61,048 bases of DNA. Origin: Cytobacillus sp. IB215665. GTDB lineage: Bacteria; Bacillota; Bacilli; Bacillales; SM2101. The stretch covers positions 1-61,048 of the forward strand of contig NZ_JAXBME010000023.1 in assembly GCF_033963835.1 (NCBI RefSeq), read 5' to 3'. How positions within the stretch are numbered: the first letter of the stretch is position 1; each line of letters begins with the position of its first letter. Below the pieces are notes generated by a model, which had not been told where the DNA came from, did no database searches, and saw nothing but the letters and a program-made list of their open reading frames with translations. A program made the position numbers and the translations under genes. Shown piece by piece: positions 24,413 through 38,100 of this stretch.

Positions 24413-25035
24413 TACGCAAGCACCTCCTCTACTTTTTCCACCGCATCTTTAGTGATCACAAGTTTATCGTGGTTTAATAAGTCCAGTACGTTCACACCTG
24501 TAGCAGATACAACTGTTACTCCAGGAATATTACGCGCTGAAAGAGTCACGAATTCATTTTGATCAGCAGTTACGATTAACGCTTTGCGATCTGCAGAAAG
24601 ACTGTTTAAAATGTTTACCATTTCTTTTGTTTTAGGAGCTTCAAATGCTAGGCTCTCTAATACAACGATATCATTTTCAAGCACTTTTGTTGATAGTGCT
24701 GATTTAAGTGCTAAGCGACGTACCTTCTTAGGTAGCTTATAGCTGTAGCTTCTAGGTGTAGGTCCGAATACTATTCCACCACCACGCCATTGTGGAGAAC
24801 GAATTGATCCTTGACGAGCACGTCCAGTACCTTTTTGACGCCAAGGTTTACGTCCACCGCCACGTACTTCAGAACGACCTTTTACTTTGTGAGTTCCTTG
24901 TCTTAAGGAAGCTCTTTGCATAATAACTGCATCGAATAATACACTCTTGTTAGGCTCAATACCAAATACAGATTCATTAAGCTCTACTTCACCTACTGTA
25001 GAACCATTTTGGCTATATAATGTTACTTTAGGCAT
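24412..25035 (-). CDS. rplD: 50S ribosomal protein L4
   Basis: 207 residues. The conserved tunnel loop contains [19 protein letters not shown] (about 69-87), and the C-terminal domain ends [20 protein letters not shown]. In E. coli L4 represses the S10 operon; no E. coli-like L4 target was identified in the S10 leader here. It follows rplC by 27 bases. Confidence 0.98.
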   Translation of the reverse strand: MPKVTLYSQNGSTVGEVELNESVFGIEPNKSVLFDAVIMQRASLRQGTHKVKGRSEVRGGGRKPWRQKGTGRARQGSIRSPQWRGGGIVFGPTPRSYSYKLPKKVRRLALKSALSTKVLENDIVVLESLAFEAPKTKEMVNILNSLSADRKALIVTADQNEFVTLSARNIPGVTVVSATGVNVLDLLNHDKLVITKDAVEKVEEVLA

Positions 25036-25062
25036 TGGTATATTCCTCCTTTCTTACAAAAA

Positions 25063-25689
25063 TTACTGTGCCTTAACCGCACTATTAATAGTTACAAGAC
25101 CTTTTTTTGGTCCTGGGACATTACCTTTAATAAGTAAAATGTTACGTTCAGCATCAATTTTTACAACTTCTAAGTTTTGAACAGTTATACGTTCTCCACC
25201 CATACGTCCAGGTAAAAGCTTTCCTTTGAATACACGGTTTGGATCAACAGGTCCCATTGAACCAGGACGACGGTGATAGCGCGAACCGTGTGACATAGGG
25301 CCGCGTGATTGTCCGTGGCGCTTAATTGCACCTTGGAATCCTTTACCCTTTGAAATACCTGTAACATCTACTACATCGCCTTCAGAGAAGACGTCAACTT
25401 TGACTTCCTGACCAACTTCATATTCCTCAACGTTCAGCCCGCGGAATTCACGGATGAAGCGCTTAGGCGTAGTATCCGCTTTTGCAACATGTCCTTTAGC
25501 TGGTTTGTTAGCAAGCTTTTCACGCTTGTTATCAAAACCAAGTTGTATAGCTTCATAACCATCTGTTGCTTCAGTTTTCTTCTGAAGAACTACGTTAGGT
25601 GAAGCCTCAACTACAGTAACTGGTACAAGTACATCTCCAACGAACACTTGTGTCATACCAATCTTTCTACCTAAGATTCCTTTGGTCAT
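25063..25689 (-). CDS. rplC: 50S ribosomal protein L3
   Basis: 208 residues. [19 protein letters not shown] opens the protein, and [20 protein letters not shown] is the loop that reaches the peptidyl-transferase centre, where changes can give pleuromutilin or linezolid resistance. L3 is one of the two assembly initiators of the large subunit. It follows rpsJ by 34 bases. Confidence 0.98.
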   Translation of the reverse strand: MTKGILGRKIGMTQVFVGDVLVPVTVVEASPNVVLQKKTEATDGYEAIQLGFDNKREKLANKPAKGHVAKADTTPKRFIREFRGLNVEEYEVGQEVKVDVFSEGDVVDVTGISKGKGFQGAIKRHGQSRGPMSHGSRYHRRPGSMGPVDPNRVFKGKLLPGRMGGERITVQNLEVVKIDAERNILLIKGNVPGPKKGLVTINSAVKAQ

Positions 25690-25723
25690 TCGTCACACCT
25701 CCTGTTATCTAACTTATTATTTA

Positions 25724-26159
<436 letters not shown>

Positions 26160-26165
26160 TTCACT

Positions 26166-26194
26166 ATTATATAAAAAAATTGCACCTAATGCAA
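26166..26194 (-). promoter_or_regulatory. promoter of the S10 operon
   Basis: Minus-strand TATAAT (26171-26166), a perfect -10, with TTGCAT (26194-26189) 17 bases upstream. It is in the 370-base gap between tuf and rpsJ, after the tuf terminator. Confidence 0.7.
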
Positions 26195-26349
26195 TAGCAA
26201 ATTTTAATCTATCAATTTTTTTAACCCACGACTTAGTATACACGCCTTACAGTCTCTTTTCAATTACTCTAGCACAACATACTGTTAGCAGTTTTTGTTA
26301 ATGTCCCTTTAGGTGACTTTTAGATCTTAATATTGTTTAACAAGGAACC

Positions 26350-26395
26350 ATTCCATAAAAAAACAGGTCTACGTATAAACGCAAACCTGTTTCTT
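26350..26395 (-). terminator. terminator after tuf
   Basis: On the minus strand AAACAGGTTTGCG pairs with the region CGTAGACCTGTTT around a short loop, followed by TTTTTTT. It separates the str group from the S10 operon. Confidence 0.88.
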
Positions 26396-26403
26396 ATCTA
26401 TTA

Positions 26404-27591
26404 TCACTCAGTGATAGTAGCTACTACTCCAGCACCTACAGTACGTCCACCCTCACGAATAGAGAATTTAGTACCTTCTTCAAGTGCGATAGGAGCGATA
26501 AGCTCAACTGTCATTTCAATGTTATCCCCAGGCATAACCATTTCTACGCCTTCTGGAAGATTAACGATACCAGTTACATCAGTTGTACGGAAGTAGAACT
26601 GAGGACGGTAGTTTGTGAAGAATGGAGTATGACGTCCACCTTCTTCTTTTGATAATACGTAAACTTCAGCTTTAAATTTTTGGTGTGGAGTAATTGAACC
26701 AGGCTTAGCTAAAACTTGCCCACGCTCAATGTCTTCACGTGATACACCACGAAGTAATGCACCAATGTTGTCTCCAGCTTCAGCATAATCAAGAAGCTTA
26801 CGGAACATTTCTACACCAGTAACTGTAGTTTTGCTTGACTCTTCAGCTAAACCGATGATTTCGATTTCATCTCCAACATTTAATTTACCGCGGTCAACAC
26901 GACCAGTAGCAACTGTACCACGACCAGTGATCGAGAATACATCCTCAACTGGCATCATGAAATCTTTTTCTGTGTCACGCTCTGGAGTTGGGATGTAGTC
27001 ATCAACTGCAGCCATTAACTCAATAATTTTTTCTTCGTATGCAGCGTCTCCTTCAAGAGCTTTAAGAGCTGAACCTTGGATAACAGGAATGTCATCACCA
27101 GGGAAGTCATACTCAGATAATAAGTCACGCACTTCCATTTCTACTAATTCTAGTAACTCTTCGTCATCTACCATATCACATTTGTTTAAGAAAACAACGA
27201 TGTAAGGTACACCAACCTGACGAGAAAGAAGGATGTGCTCACGAGTTTGTGGCATTGGACCATCAGAAGCTGAAACAACTAGGATAGCTCCATCCATTTG
27301 CGCCGCACCAGTGATCATATTTTTAACATAGTCAGCATGTCCTGGGCAATCTACGTGTGCATAGTGACGAGTGTCAGTTTCGTACTCAACGTGTGCAGTA
27401 GAAATTGTGATTCCACGCTCACGCTCTTCTGGCGCTGCATCAATTTGATCATATGCTTGTGCCTCTGCTCCACCTTTTTTAGCAAGAACAGTTGTAATAG
27501 CAGCAGTTAAAGTTGTTTTACCGTGGTCAACGTGACCAATTGTACCGATATTCGCATGTGTTTTGGAACGATCGAATTTTTCTTTACCCAT
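26404..27591 (-). CDS. tuf: elongation factor Tu
   Basis: 395 residues, the same length class as Bacillus EF-Tu. GTPase motifs are GHVDHGKTT (G1), the G3 motif DCPGHADYV, the G4 motif NKCD and the G5 motif GSALKA; domains 2 and 3 follow from about residue 210. It delivers aminoacyl-tRNA to the A site. A separate promoter at 27676 and two hairpins lie in the 115-base spacer after fusA, so it can be made in excess of EF-G. Confidence 0.99.
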   Translation of the reverse strand: MGKEKFDRSKTHANIGTIGHVDHGKTTLTAAITTVLAKKGGAEAQAYDQIDAAPEERERGITISTAHVEYETDTRHYAHVDCPGHADYVKNMITGAAQMDGAILVVSASDGPMPQTREHILLSRQVGVPYIVVFLNKCDMVDDEELLELVEMEVRDLLSEYDFPGDDIPVIQGSALKALEGDAAYEEKIIELMAAVDDYIPTPERDTEKDFMMPVEDVFSITGRGTVATGRVDRGKLNVGDEIEIIGLAEESSKTTVTGVEMFRKLLDYAEAGDNIGALLRGVSREDIERGQVLAKPGSITPHQKFKAEVYVLSKEEGGRHTPFFTNYRPQFYFRTTDVTGIVNLPEGVEMVMPGDNIEMTVELIAPIALEEGTKFSIREGGRTVGAGVVATITE

Positions 27592-27619
27592 TATAATTTA
27601 TCCTCCTTAATATACATAT

Positions 27620-27670
27620 CATAATTTATATAAGATAGTAGTTGCTATCTTGAACTACTTTCTTTCTTAC
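27620..27670 (-). promoter_or_regulatory. tandem hairpins in the tuf leader
   Basis: In the RNA from the promoter at 27676, AACTACTT pairs perfectly with AAGTAGTT, and directly downstream AAGATAG pairs with CTATCTT around a CAACTA loop. There is no T-run after the second stem, so this does not look like a terminator. Confidence 0.5.
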
Positions 27671-27675
27671 ATAAG

Positions 27676-27704
27676 TAGTTATACTTTAATAAATGGAATA
27701 AATC
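27676..27704 (-). promoter_or_regulatory. promoter of tuf
   Basis: Minus-strand TTGATT (27704-27699), a 17-base spacer and TATAAC (27681-27676), starting three bases after the fusA stop codon. Confidence 0.65.
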
Positions 27705-27706
27705 AA

Positions 27707-29785
27707 TTATTCACCTTTATTTTTCTTAATAATTTCTTCTGAAATTGCTTTTGGTACTTCTTCGTAGTGATCAAAGTGCATTGAGAATGTACCACGACCT
27801 TGCGTATTAGAACGCAATGCAGTAGCATACCCAAACATTTCAGATAATGGAACCATCGCACGAACGACCTGTGCGTTACCGCGAGCTTCCATACCTTCAA
27901 CGCGACCACGACGTGATGTAACGTCACCCATGATGTCTCCTAAGTACTCATCAGGCATTACAACTTCAACCTTCATAATAGGTTCAAGGATGACTGGGTT
28001 ACATTTAGAGATCGCATTTTTCAATGCCATAGATGCTGCGATTTTAAAGGCCATCTCAGATGAGTCAACATCATGGTAAGAACCATCTACAAGAGCAGCT
28101 TTCACATCAACTAGTGGATACCCAGCAAGTACACCATTGCCCATTGCATCTTCTAATCCAGCTCCAACGGCTGGAATGTACTCACGTGGAACTACACCAC
28201 CGACAATTTTATTTTCAAATTCAAAGCCTTTACCTTCTTCATTTGGCTCAAATTCGATCCAAACGTGACCGAATTGTCCACGTCCACCTGATTGACGCGC
28301 GAATTTCCCTTCAACTTTTGCAGCAGCACGGAAAGTTTCACGATATGCAACCTGTGGAGCACCTACATTTGCTTCTACCTTGAACTCACGGCGCATGCGA
28401 TCAACGAGGATGTCTAAGTGTAATTCACCCATACCTTCGATAATTACTTGGCCTGTTTCTTGGTCAGTATGTGCTCTAAACGTTGGATCTTCTTCTTGAA
28501 GTTTTTGAAGTGCTGTTGTCATTTTATCTTGGTCAGCTTTTGATTTTGGTTCGATCGAAAGTGAAATTACCGGCTCAGGGAATTCCATAGACTCAAGAAT
28601 AACTTGATTTTTCTCTTCGCTCAACGTATCACCTGTAGTTGTAACTTTTAGTCCAACTGCAGCTGCAATATCACCAGCATAAACTTTTGATATCTCTTCA
28701 CGTGAGTTTGCGTGCATTTGTAAAATACGACCTACACGTTCACGCTTACCTTTTGTTGAGTTTTGTACATATGAACCCGCGTCTAATGTTCCTGAGTAAA
28801 CACGGAAGAATGTTAATTTACCAACAAATGGGTCTGTCATAACTTTAAATGCAAGTGCTGAGAATGGCTCATCGTCACTAGAAGGGCGAGTAACTTCTTC
28901 GTTAGTATCAGGAAGAGTACCTTTGATAGCCGGAACATCTAATGGTGATGGAAGATAGTCAACAACTGCATCAAGCATTAATTGAACACCTTTGTTTTTG
29001 AAAGCTGATCCACAAATTACTGGATAGAACTCAACATTAACTGTTCCTTGACGGATTGCAGCTTTAAGCTCTTCCTTAGTAATTTCTTCGCCGCCTAAGT
29101 ATTTTTCCATTAAATCTTCATCAAGCTCGGCAACCGCTTCAACTAATTTTTCACGGTATTCTTCAGCTTGATCCATATACTCTTCAGGAATTTCACGAAC
29201 TTCTATATCAGTTCCTAAATCGTTCCCGTAAAAAACAGCGTTCATTTCAACTAAATCGATAATCCCGTGGAATTCATCTTCCGCTCCGATTGGTAGTTGA
29301 ATTGCAGCTGCATTGGCTTGTAAACGATCGTGAATAGTGCTTAGAGAATATAAGAAGTCTGCACCGATTTTGTCCATTTTATTAACGAACACCACTCGGG
29401 GAACTCCGTAAGTAGTCGCCTGTCGCCAAACTGTTTCAGTTTGAGGCTCAACGCCTGATTGAGCATCAAGAACTGCTACTGCTCCGTCAAGCACACGAAG
29501 TGAACGCTCAACTTCAACAGTGAAGTCTACGTGTCCTGGTGTATCGATGATATTAACGCGGTGACCTTCCCACTGTGCAGTTGTTGCAGCAGAAGTAATA
29601 GTAATACCACGTTCTTGTTCTTGCTCCATCCAGTCCATTTGAGATGCACCTTCATGAGTTTCACCGATTTTATGAATACGACCAGTGTAATAAAGTACAC
29701 GCTCAGTTGTTGTTGTTTTACCAGCATCAATATGTGCCATGATACCGATATTTCGAGTCTTTTCTAAGGAGAACTCTCTTGCCAT
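27707..29785 (-). CDS. fusA: elongation factor G
   Basis: 692 residues. GTPase motifs are AHIDAGKTT (G1), the G3 motif DTPGHVDF and the G4 motif NKMD; domains II-V follow, including the GHVWIEFEP and [11 protein letters not shown] blocks of domains IV and V. It drives translocation and, with RRF, ribosome recycling. The regions where fusidic-acid-resistance changes cluster show nothing obviously odd. It follows rpsG by 121 bases and precedes tuf. Confidence 0.99.
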   Translation of the reverse strand: MAREFSLEKTRNIGIMAHIDAGKTTTTERVLYYTGRIHKIGETHEGASQMDWMEQEQERGITITSAATTAQWEGHRVNIIDTPGHVDFTVEVERSLRVLDGAVAVLDAQSGVEPQTETVWRQATTYGVPRVVFVNKMDKIGADFLYSLSTIHDRLQANAAAIQLPIGAEDEFHGIIDLVEMNAVFYGNDLGTDIEVREIPEEYMDQAEEYREKLVEAVAELDEDLMEKYLGGEEITKEELKAAIRQGTVNVEFYPVICGSAFKNKGVQLMLDAVVDYLPSPLDVPAIKGTLPDTNEEVTRPSSDDEPFSALAFKVMTDPFVGKLTFFRVYSGTLDAGSYVQNSTKGKRERVGRILQMHANSREEISKVYAGDIAAAVGLKVTTTGDTLSEEKNQVILESMEFPEPVISLSIEPKSKADQDKMTTALQKLQEEDPTFRAHTDQETGQVIIEGMGELHLDILVDRMRREFKVEANVGAPQVAYRETFRAAAKVEGKFARQSGGRGQFGHVWIEFEPNEEGKGFEFENKIVGGVVPREYIPAVGAGLEDAMGNGVLAGYPLVDVKAALVDGSYHDVDSSEMAFKIAASMALKNAISKCNPVILEPIMKVEVVMPDEYLGDIMGDVTSRRGRVEGMEARGNAQVVRAMVPLSEMFGYATALRSNTQGRGTFSMHFDHYEEVPKAISEEIIKKNKGE

Positions 29786-29906
29786 TGGGTCTTTCTCCTT
29801 CCATTATAAAGTATCGTATTATAATTATTAGTTGACCATCAAAGAGTCAATGGAGATCTTATAATGATTCACATTGCTCTTTATTAGGTCGATCAAGTTT
29901 ATTGGC

Positions 29907-30395
<489 letters not shown>

Positions 30396-30415
30396 TCATT
30401 GTTCTTACTATGTTG

Positions 30416-30862
<447 letters not shown>

Positions 30863-30867
30863 CTAAG

Positions 30868-30937
30868 ACCACACATCCAGGTGGTTCATTTTTTTACAAA
30901 AACAAAGTTTTTGTAGAAAATGATATTTCCACAAAAA
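30868..30937 (-). promoter_or_regulatory. hairpins in the rplGB-rpsL spacer
   Basis: On the minus strand TTTTTGTGGAAA (30937-) pairs with TTTTCTACAAAAA (-30907) with one mismatch, followed by CTTTGTTTTTG; a second hairpin, ACCAC-loop-GTGGT, spans 30885-30868, just before the rpsL ribosome binding site. The first looks like a weak attenuator. Confidence 0.45.
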
Positions 30938-30942
30938 CAGTT

Positions 30943-31191
30943 TTAATAAATAATTGCAACTGTTGCTGCTCCCACTTCAATTCCACAAGCTCTACCTAGC
31001 TGTTTCATTGAATCTACTTTATTAATAGGCACATCGTTCGCTTTAGCTACATTCACAATTTTACTAATTATGCGTTCATCAGCATCAGCAGCAACGATCA
31101 CTTCTTTCACAGCTTCCGATTTGAGAGCTTTAACCGTCTGCTTTGTACCTATTATAATCTTTGTTGCCTGTGATACTTTTTCATAAGACAA
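30943..31191 (-). CDS. rplGB: L7Ae-family K-turn binding protein (YbxF type)
   Basis: 82 residues of the L7Ae/L30e/S12e/Gadd45 family, which binds kink-turns in [21 protein letters not shown] and [17 protein letters not shown] match B. subtilis YbxF. It probably binds ribosomal or regulatory RNA; the function is not settled. The start is TTG at 31191 behind GGAGGATATTAAAG. It is the first gene of the str group, under the strong promoter at 31237. Confidence 0.93.
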   Translation of the reverse strand: MSYEKVSQATKIIIGTKQTVKALKSEAVKEVIVAADADERIISKIVNVAKANDVPINKVDSMKQLGRACGIEVGAATVAIIY

Positions 31192-31236
31192 CTTTAATAT
31201 CCTCCAAAGTAACAGGTTATTTGAAACACCTTTGCT

Positions 31237-31265
31237 ATAATAACATTCTGTTCAACAAATGTCAA
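31237..31265 (-). promoter_or_regulatory. promoter of the rplGB-rpsL-rpsG-fusA group
   Basis: Minus-strand TTGACA (31265-31260), a 17-base spacer and TATTAT (31242-31237), immediately after the rpoC terminator. Near-consensus sigma-A promoter. Confidence 0.88.
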
Positions 31266-31269
31266 CAAG

Positions 31270-31313
31270 AAAAAAACTTGCTTATAGAGGAGGTTACAAA
31301 CACTCCTCTATAA
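31270..31313 (-). terminator. terminator after rpoC
   Basis: Minus-strand TTATAGAGGAG pairs with CTCCTCTATAA (11 pairs), followed by GCAAGTTTTTTTC. It ends the rpoB-rpoC unit directly before the next promoter. Confidence 0.88.
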
Positions 31314-31316
31314 ACT

Positions 31317-34300
31317 TCAGTCAACAATTACTGCAGCTTCTTCTTCAATGATCGATGGTAATTCTGGTGTGGCTTTGCGATACTGTGTCATTCCAGTACC
31401 AGCGGGAACCAATTTACCAATAATTACATTTTCTTTCAACCCAAGTAAATCATCACGTTTACCTTTAATAGCTGCATCCGTTAACACACGCGTTGTTTCT
31501 TGGAATGAAGCGGCTGATAAGAAAGAATCTGTCTCTAATGACGCTTTCGTAATACCTAATAGTACTGGACGACCAGTTGCAGGTGTTTTACCTTCTAATA
31601 GCACTTTTTCATTTGCATCTGTAAATTGGTGAATATCTAGTAACGATCCAGGTAACACATTTGTATCACCAGCATTATGGACACGTACTTTACGAAGCAT
31701 TTGTCTTACCATTACTTCGATATGTTTATCACCAATCTCAACACCTTGCATACGGTATACGCGTTGAACTTCTTTGAGTAAGTACTCCTGAACAGCAGTC
31801 ATATCTTTTACTTTCAACAGCTCTTTAGGATCGATTGAACCTTCAGTTAGCTCTTGGCCACGCTCAATGACCGAACCTTCCGCTACTTTCAATCTTGCGT
31901 TATATGGTGCAAGATAATTTCTTGTTTCTACATCATTTCGTATAACAATTTCATGCTGTCTATCACGCGCTTCTTTGATTTCGACGACAGTTCCATCGAT
32001 TTCAGAAATAATCGCTTGACCTTTTGGATTTCGTGCTTCAAATAATTCTTGAACACGAGGGAGACCTTGGGTAATATCGTCTCCTGCAACCCCACCTGTA
32101 TGGAATGTACGCATTGTTAACTGTGTTCCTGGTTCTCCAATTGATTGAGCAGCAATAATACCAACAGCTTCCCCAACTTCAACTTCCGATCCAGTAGCTA
32201 AATTGCGTCCATAACACTTCTTACATACTCCATGACGGGTATTACATGTGAATGCTGAACGGATCCAAACTTCTTCAACACCCGCTTCAACTATTACACG
32301 CGAAAGATCTTCATCAATTTGTTCATTTTCTGCAACAAAAACTTCCCCTGTTTCTGGGTGTTTAATTGCTTTACGAGCATATCTACCAATCAAACGCTCT
32401 TCAAGCTTCTCAATTACTTCAGTACCTTCCATTAATGAACGAATAAACAATCCTCTGTCCGTGCCGCAGTCGTCTTCACGTACAATAACATCCTGGGCAA
32501 CATCAACTAGACGACGAGTTAAGTAACCAGAGTCAGCTGTTTTTAACGCTGTATCTGCTAAACCTTTACGAGCACCGTGTGTAGAAATAAAGTACTCTTG
32601 TACGTTCAGCCCTTCACGGAAACTTGATTTAATCGGTAATTCAATAATTCTACCAGCTGGGTTGGCCATGAGTCCGCGCATCCCTGCAAGCTGAGTAAAG
32701 TTAGATGCGTTACCACGAGCACCTGAATCACTCATCATAAAGATTGGGTTACGCTTATTTAATGACGCCATTAATTTCCCTTGAATAACATCCTTAGCTG
32801 AGCTCCAAATAGATATCACTCGATCAAAACGCTCATCATCTGTAATAAGTCCGCGCCTGAATTGCTTTATGACAGTATCTACTTTGTTCTGAGCTTGATT
32901 TAATATTTCTTGTTTTTCAGGTAACACGACAATGTCTGATACTCCAACTGTAATACCAGCCTTTGTAGAATACTTAAAGCCTAAATCTTTCATGCGGTCA
33001 AGCATTTTGGATGTTTCGGTGATCTTGAATCGTTTAAACACTTCAGCAATGACATTACCAAGAATTTTCTTCTTGAACGGATCAATGATTGGACGTTTTT
33101 TAATCTCTTCCTTAACATTAACCGTCTTCTCAATAAAATACTTCTCTGGTGTTTTTTCTTCTAAGTTAGACTTGGTTGGCTCATTAATGTACGGAAATGA
33201 CTTAGGTAAAATTTCATTGAAGACTAACTTACCTACTGTTGTTATAAGTAATTGATTATTTTGTTCTTCCGTGAAGTTTGGATTATTTAATGTACCTGCA
33301 TTTACAGCTACTCTCGTATGAAGATGGACATAGCCATTTTGATACGCTAGAAGTGCTTCATCAGTATCATTAAATATCATTCCTTCTCCAACGGCTCCTT
33401 CTCGTTCCATCGTTAAATAGTAGTTACCTAAAACCATATCCTGCGATGGTGTAACAACTGGTTTTCCGTCCTTAGGATTTAAGATATTTTGAGCTGCTAG
33501 CATAAGAAGACGTGCCTCAGCTTGTGCTTCTGATGATAAAGGTACGTGAACTGCCATTTGGTCACCGTCAAAGTCAGCGTTATATGCTGTACAAACTAAC
33601 GGATGGAGACGAATTGCTCGACCTTCCACCAAAGTAGGTTCAAACGCTTGAATACCTAATCTATGCAATGTTGGTGCACGATTTAGTAAAACTGGGTGCT
33701 CTTTAATAACTGATTCTAATACATCCCAAATCTCTGGCTGTAAACGCTCAATTTTACGTTTTGCACTTTTAATATTATGAGCAAGACCTTTTTCTACTAG
33801 CTCTTTCATAACAAATGGCTTGAACAGTTCAATTGCCATCTCTTTCGGTAATCCACACTGATACATTTTCAAATTAGGTCCAACTACGATTACAGAACGA
33901 CCTGAATAATCGACACGTTTACCTAGGAGGTTTTGACGGAAACGTCCCTGCTTCCCTTTTAACATGTGCGATAATGATTTAAGAGGTCTATTCCCTGGCC
34001 CTGTTACCGGTCTTCCGCGTCTACCATTATCTATAAGTGCGTCAACAGCTTCTTGAAGCATACGCTTCTCGTTTTGTACGATAATGCTCGGTGCACCAAG
34101 ATCTAATAAACGCTTCAAGCGATTATTTCTATTTATTACACGACGATATAAATCGTTTAAATCTGATGTAGCAAACCTTCCACCATCAAGCTGTACCATC
34201 GGGCGAAGTTCAGGTGGGATAACTGGTAAGACATCCAAAATCATCCACGATGGATGATTGCCAGAGTTTCTAAATGCCTCAAGCACTTCAAGTCGTTTGA

Positions 34301-34919
34301 TGGCACGAGTACGACGCTGGCCCTGTGCTGTTTTTAATTCTTCTTTTAGACTGTCTACTTCTTTTTCTAAATTAATATCCTGAAGAAGCTTTTTAATCGC
34401 TTCTGCTCCCATTGAAGCCTGGAATGTTTGCCCATATTTTTCTCGATACACACGAAATTCTTTCTCAGAGAGCAACTGCTTCTTGTCTAACGGCGTATCC
34501 CCTGATTCAGTTACTACGTAAGACGCAAAATATATTACCTCTTCTAGTGCACGAGGAGACATATCTAATACAAGTCCCATACGACTTGGAATACCCTTGA
34601 AATACCAAATGTGCGTTACCGGTGCAGCGAGTTCAATATGCCCCATGCGTTCACGACGAACTTTAGCACGCGTGACTTCTACTCCACATCGGTCACAAAC
34701 TACACCTTTATAACGAACACGTTTATATTTTCCACAATGACATTCCCAATCTTTTGTAGGACCAAATATGCGTTCACAAAATAAACCGTCCTTCTCTGGT
34801 TTAAGAGTACGGTAGTTTATCGTTTCAGGTTTTTTTACTTCACCGAATGACCATGAGCGAATCTTATCTGGTGAAGCGAGTCCAATTTTCATATATTCAA
34901 AGTTATTTACGTCTATCAA
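31317..34919 (-). CDS. rpoC: DNA-directed RNA polymerase subunit beta'
   Basis: 1200 residues when started at the TTG at 34919, seven bases after GGGAGGT, which gives the [10 protein letters not shown] beginning like B. subtilis; an earlier TTG has no ribosome binding site. The first zinc site is [20 protein letters not shown], the catalytic magnesium loop is NADFDGDQM and the second zinc site contains [15 protein letters not shown]. With RpoB it forms the catalytic core. Separated from rpoB by a 194-base spacer with two notable hairpins. Confidence 0.97.
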   Translation of the reverse strand: MIDVNNFEYMKIGLASPDKIRSWSFGEVKKPETINYRTLKPEKDGLFCERIFGPTKDWECHCGKYKRVRYKGVVCDRCGVEVTRAKVRRERMGHIELAAPVTHIWYFKGIPSRMGLVLDMSPRALEEVIYFASYVVTESGDTPLDKKQLLSEKEFRVYREKYGQTFQASMGAEAIKKLLQDINLEKEVDSLKEELKTAQGQRRTRAIKRLEVLEAFRNSGNHPSWMILDVLPVIPPELRPMVQLDGGRFATSDLNDLYRRVINRNNRLKRLLDLGAPSIIVQNEKRMLQEAVDALIDNGRRGRPVTGPGNRPLKSLSHMLKGKQGRFRQNLLGKRVDYSGRSVIVVGPNLKMYQCGLPKEMAIELFKPFVMKELVEKGLAHNIKSAKRKIERLQPEIWDVLESVIKEHPVLLNRAPTLHRLGIQAFEPTLVEGRAIRLHPLVCTAYNADFDGDQMAVHVPLSSEAQAEARLLMLAAQNILNPKDGKPVVTPSQDMVLGNYYLTMEREGAVGEGMIFNDTDEALLAYQNGYVHLHTRVAVNAGTLNNPNFTEEQNNQLLITTVGKLVFNEILPKSFPYINEPTKSNLEEKTPEKYFIEKTVNVKEEIKKRPIIDPFKKKILGNVIAEVFKRFKITETSKMLDRMKDLGFKYSTKAGITVGVSDIVVLPEKQEILNQAQNKVDTVIKQFRRGLITDDERFDRVISIWSSAKDVIQGKLMASLNKRNPIFMMSDSGARGNASNFTQLAGMRGLMANPAGRIIELPIKSSFREGLNVQEYFISTHGARKGLADTALKTADSGYLTRRLVDVAQDVIVREDDCGTDRGLFIRSLMEGTEVIEKLEERLIGRYARKAIKHPETGEVFVAENEQIDEDLSRVIVEAGVEEVWIRSAFTCNTRHGVCKKCYGRNLATGSEVEVGEAVGIIAAQSIGEPGTQLTMRTFHTGGVAGDDITQGLPRVQELFEARNPKGQAIISEIDGTVVEIKEARDRQHEIVIRNDVETRNYLAPYNARLKVAEGSVIERGQELTEGSIDPKELLKVKDMTAVQEYLLKEVQRVYRMQGVEIGDKHIEVMVRQMLRKVRVHNAGDTNVLPGSLLDIHQFTDANEKVLLEGKTPATGRPVLLGITKASLETDSFLSAASFQETTRVLTDAAIKGKRDDLLGLKENVIIGKLVPAGTGMTQYRKATPELPSIIEEEAAVIVD

Positions 34920-34981
34920 GGGGCCTACCTCCCTTTTAGTCTCAGGTTTTCCCTTTACACCCAAACTCAATTATACCTAGA

Positions 34982-35051
34982 TGTTCAAAAAGCTAGTGAA
35001 GAACAATTGTTAAACTAACACAAGATGTTTTCGCCGTCCATTTTTGAACAC
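34982..35051 (-). repeat. GTTCAAAAA inverted-repeat element before rpoC
   Basis: Minus-strand GTGTTCAAAAA at the left and CTTTTTGAACAT at the right can pair to close a loop of about 45 bases that contains GGACGGCGAAAACA. Similar TGTTCAAAA boxes occur after rplQ (11027-11050) and between nusG and rplK (about 42478-42488). Confidence 0.5.
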
Positions 35052-35065
35052 GTATTAATATAGAA

Positions 35066-35091
35066 TTTCAAAGGGGATTTCCCCTTTGAAA
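35066..35091. other. perfect hairpin in the rpoB-rpoC spacer
   Basis: TTTCAAAGGGG and CCCCTTTGAAA form an 11-pair perfect stem around a four-base loop, 20 bases after the rpoB stop. No T-run follows, so it is more likely an RNA processing or stability element than a terminator. Confidence 0.6.
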
Positions 35092-35113
35092 TAAGTATAG
35101 CTTTTTACTATCT

Positions 35114-38100
35114 CTACTCTTTAACCACTGCATCTGCCTCTTGTTCTACAGGAGCTTCTTCATCTATAGATACACTAGCATTTTGTTGATCATCATCATC
35201 TTCAGTATCACGCATTTCTATTTCTTGTTCATCACTAGAGAGCATTTTAACGTCCATACCTAAACTTTGTAGCTCTTTAATTAATACTTTAAATGACTCA
35301 GGAACACCAGGCTCAGGTACATTTTCACCTTTGACAATAGATTCATACGTTTTCACACGACCTACTACATCATCTGACTTAACAGTTAGAATCTCTTGTA
35401 GTGTATATGCAGCACCGTATGCTTCAAGTGCCCAAACCTCCATTTCACCAAACCTCTGACCACCAAATTGAGCTTTACCACCCAATGGTTGTTGAGTTAC
35501 TAGTGAATATGGACCCGTTGAACGAGCGTGTAGCTTATCATCAACCATATGCGCTAGTTTAATCATATACATAACACCGACTGATACACGATTGTCAAAT
35601 GGCTCTCCTGTACGTCCATCATACAAGACTGTTTTCGCATCACGAGCCATACCTGCCTCTTGTAATGTATCCCATACGTCTTCCTCGCGAGCACCATCAA
35701 ATACCGCAGACGCAACATGTATACCGAGTTTTCTAGCAGCCATTCCAAGATGTAATTCTAATACCTGACCGATGTTCATCCGGGAAGGAACCCCTAATGG
35801 GTTTAACATTATATCAATCGGCGTACCGTCTGGTAAATATGGCATATCTTCTTCAGGTAAGATTCTTGAAATTACACCTTTATTTCCGTGACGTCCTGCC
35901 ATTTTGTCACCTTCAGAAATCTTACGTTTTTGAACAATATATACTCGAACAAGCTGATTAACTCCAGGTGGTAATTCATCCCCATCTTCGCGATTAAACA
36001 CCTTTACATCCAGGATGATTCCTTCTCCACCATGAGGAACACGAAGTGAAGTATCACGAACTTCACGTGCTTTTTCTCCGAAAATCGCATGGAGTAAACG
36101 TTCTTCAGCAGTAAGCTCCGTTACACCTTTAGGTGTTACTTTACCTACTAGTAGATCTCCATCCTTCACTTCAGCACCGATCCGAATAATACCGCGTTCA
36201 TCTAAATTACGAAGTGCATCTTCACCCACATTAGGAATATCACGAGTGATTTCTTCAGGACCAAGCTTTGTATCACGTGACTCTGATTCGTATTCTTCGA
36301 TATGGATTGAAGTATAGACATCATCTTTCACTAGTCGTTCACTCATGATGATCGCATCTTCATAGTTATAGCCGTCCCACGTCATAAATCCAACAAGTAC
36401 ATTACGACCTAGCGCTAATTCTCCCAACTCCATCGAAGGTCCATCAGCAAGGATTTCTCCCTTTTTTACTTCATTACCAACAGCTACAATTGGACGTTGG
36501 TTGTAGCATGTACCTTGGTTTGAACGAATAAATTTTAATAAACGATATTTATCAAGGTTACCTTTGATCTTTTGACCGTCTACTTCTTCATACCTTCTTA
36601 CCCAAACCTCTTTCGCTTCAACACGCTCTACTATTCCCGGATGTTTACAAATTACAGCTGCCCCTGAATCCTTACCAGATACGTATTCCATACCTGTACC
36701 AACTCTTGGTGCCTCAGGTTGCATCAACGGTACAGCTTGACGTTGCATGTTCGCTCCCATCAATGCACGGTTAGAGTCATCGTTTTCTAAGAACGGTATA
36801 CAAGCTGTTGCAGCAGAAACGACTTGTTTAGGAGATACATCCATATAGTCAGCGCGCTCACTCTTGACAACAATATTTTCACCACGGAAACGGGCAAATA
36901 CATCATCATCTATGAATGTTCCATCTTCAGCTAGCCTTGAATTAGCCTGTGCAACTACATAGTTATCTTCTTCATCTGCAGTAAGATAATCTATTTTGCT
37001 AGACACTTTACCAGTTTCAGGATCAACTTTTCGATATGGTGTTTCTATAAAACCAAATCGATTTACCTTTGCAAAAGATGATAATGAGTTGATTAGCCCG
37101 ATGTTTGGACCCTCTGGTGTTTCAATAGGACACATCCGACCGTAATGTGAGTAGTGAACATCTCGGACCTCGAACCCGGCACGTTCACGGGTCAGACCAC
37201 CTGGTCCAAGCGCTGATAATCTACGTTTATGTGTTAATTCAGCTAACGGATTTGTTTGGTCCATAAACTGAGAAAGCTGAGAGCTTCCAAAGAATTCTTT
37301 TATAGATGCAATAACAGGCCTTATATTAATAAGTTGTTGTGGCGTGATCGTATTCGTATCTTGTATAGACATTCTTTCACGCACAACACGTTCCATTCTT
37401 GATAGCCCAATACGGAATTGATTTTGGAGTAATTCTCCAACCGAGCGAAGACGACGATTACCTAAATGGTCAATATCATCCGTATCTCCTACTTGATGTA
37501 ATAGATTAAAGAAGTAACTAATAGAAGCAATAATGTCAGCTTGAGTAATATTCTTAACAGACTCCTCAATATAAGCATTGCCGATCACATTAATTACTTG
37601 CTCACCATCTGCATCACTAGGTGCATAAATTTTAATAGACTGCAGTAAAATCTCTTCTTCTATTACTCCACCTATTGTATGGAAGCTTTTAAACCCAGCT
37701 CCATCAATTAGCTGAGGAAGTATGCGATCTAGTGTCCTACGATCTAACAAAGTTCCTTTTTCAGCAATGATTTCACCAGTTTCAGAATCAACAAGTGTTT
37801 CAGCTAAACGTTGATTAAATAATCTATTTTTTAGATGCAACTTCTTGTTAATTTTATAGCGTCCTACACTAGCTAGATCATAGCGCTTCGGATCGAAGAA
37901 ACGAGACTCTAGTAGGCTTTTTGCATTATCTACTGTAGGTGGTTCACCTGGTCGTAGACGTTCATATATTTCTAGTAGTGCTTTTTCAGTACTTTCGGTG
38001 TTGTCTTTTTCAAGGGTGTTGCGGATATATTCGTTATCACCAATTAAATCGATGATTTCTTGATCAGACCCAAACCCTAACGAACGCAAAAGAACCGTAA

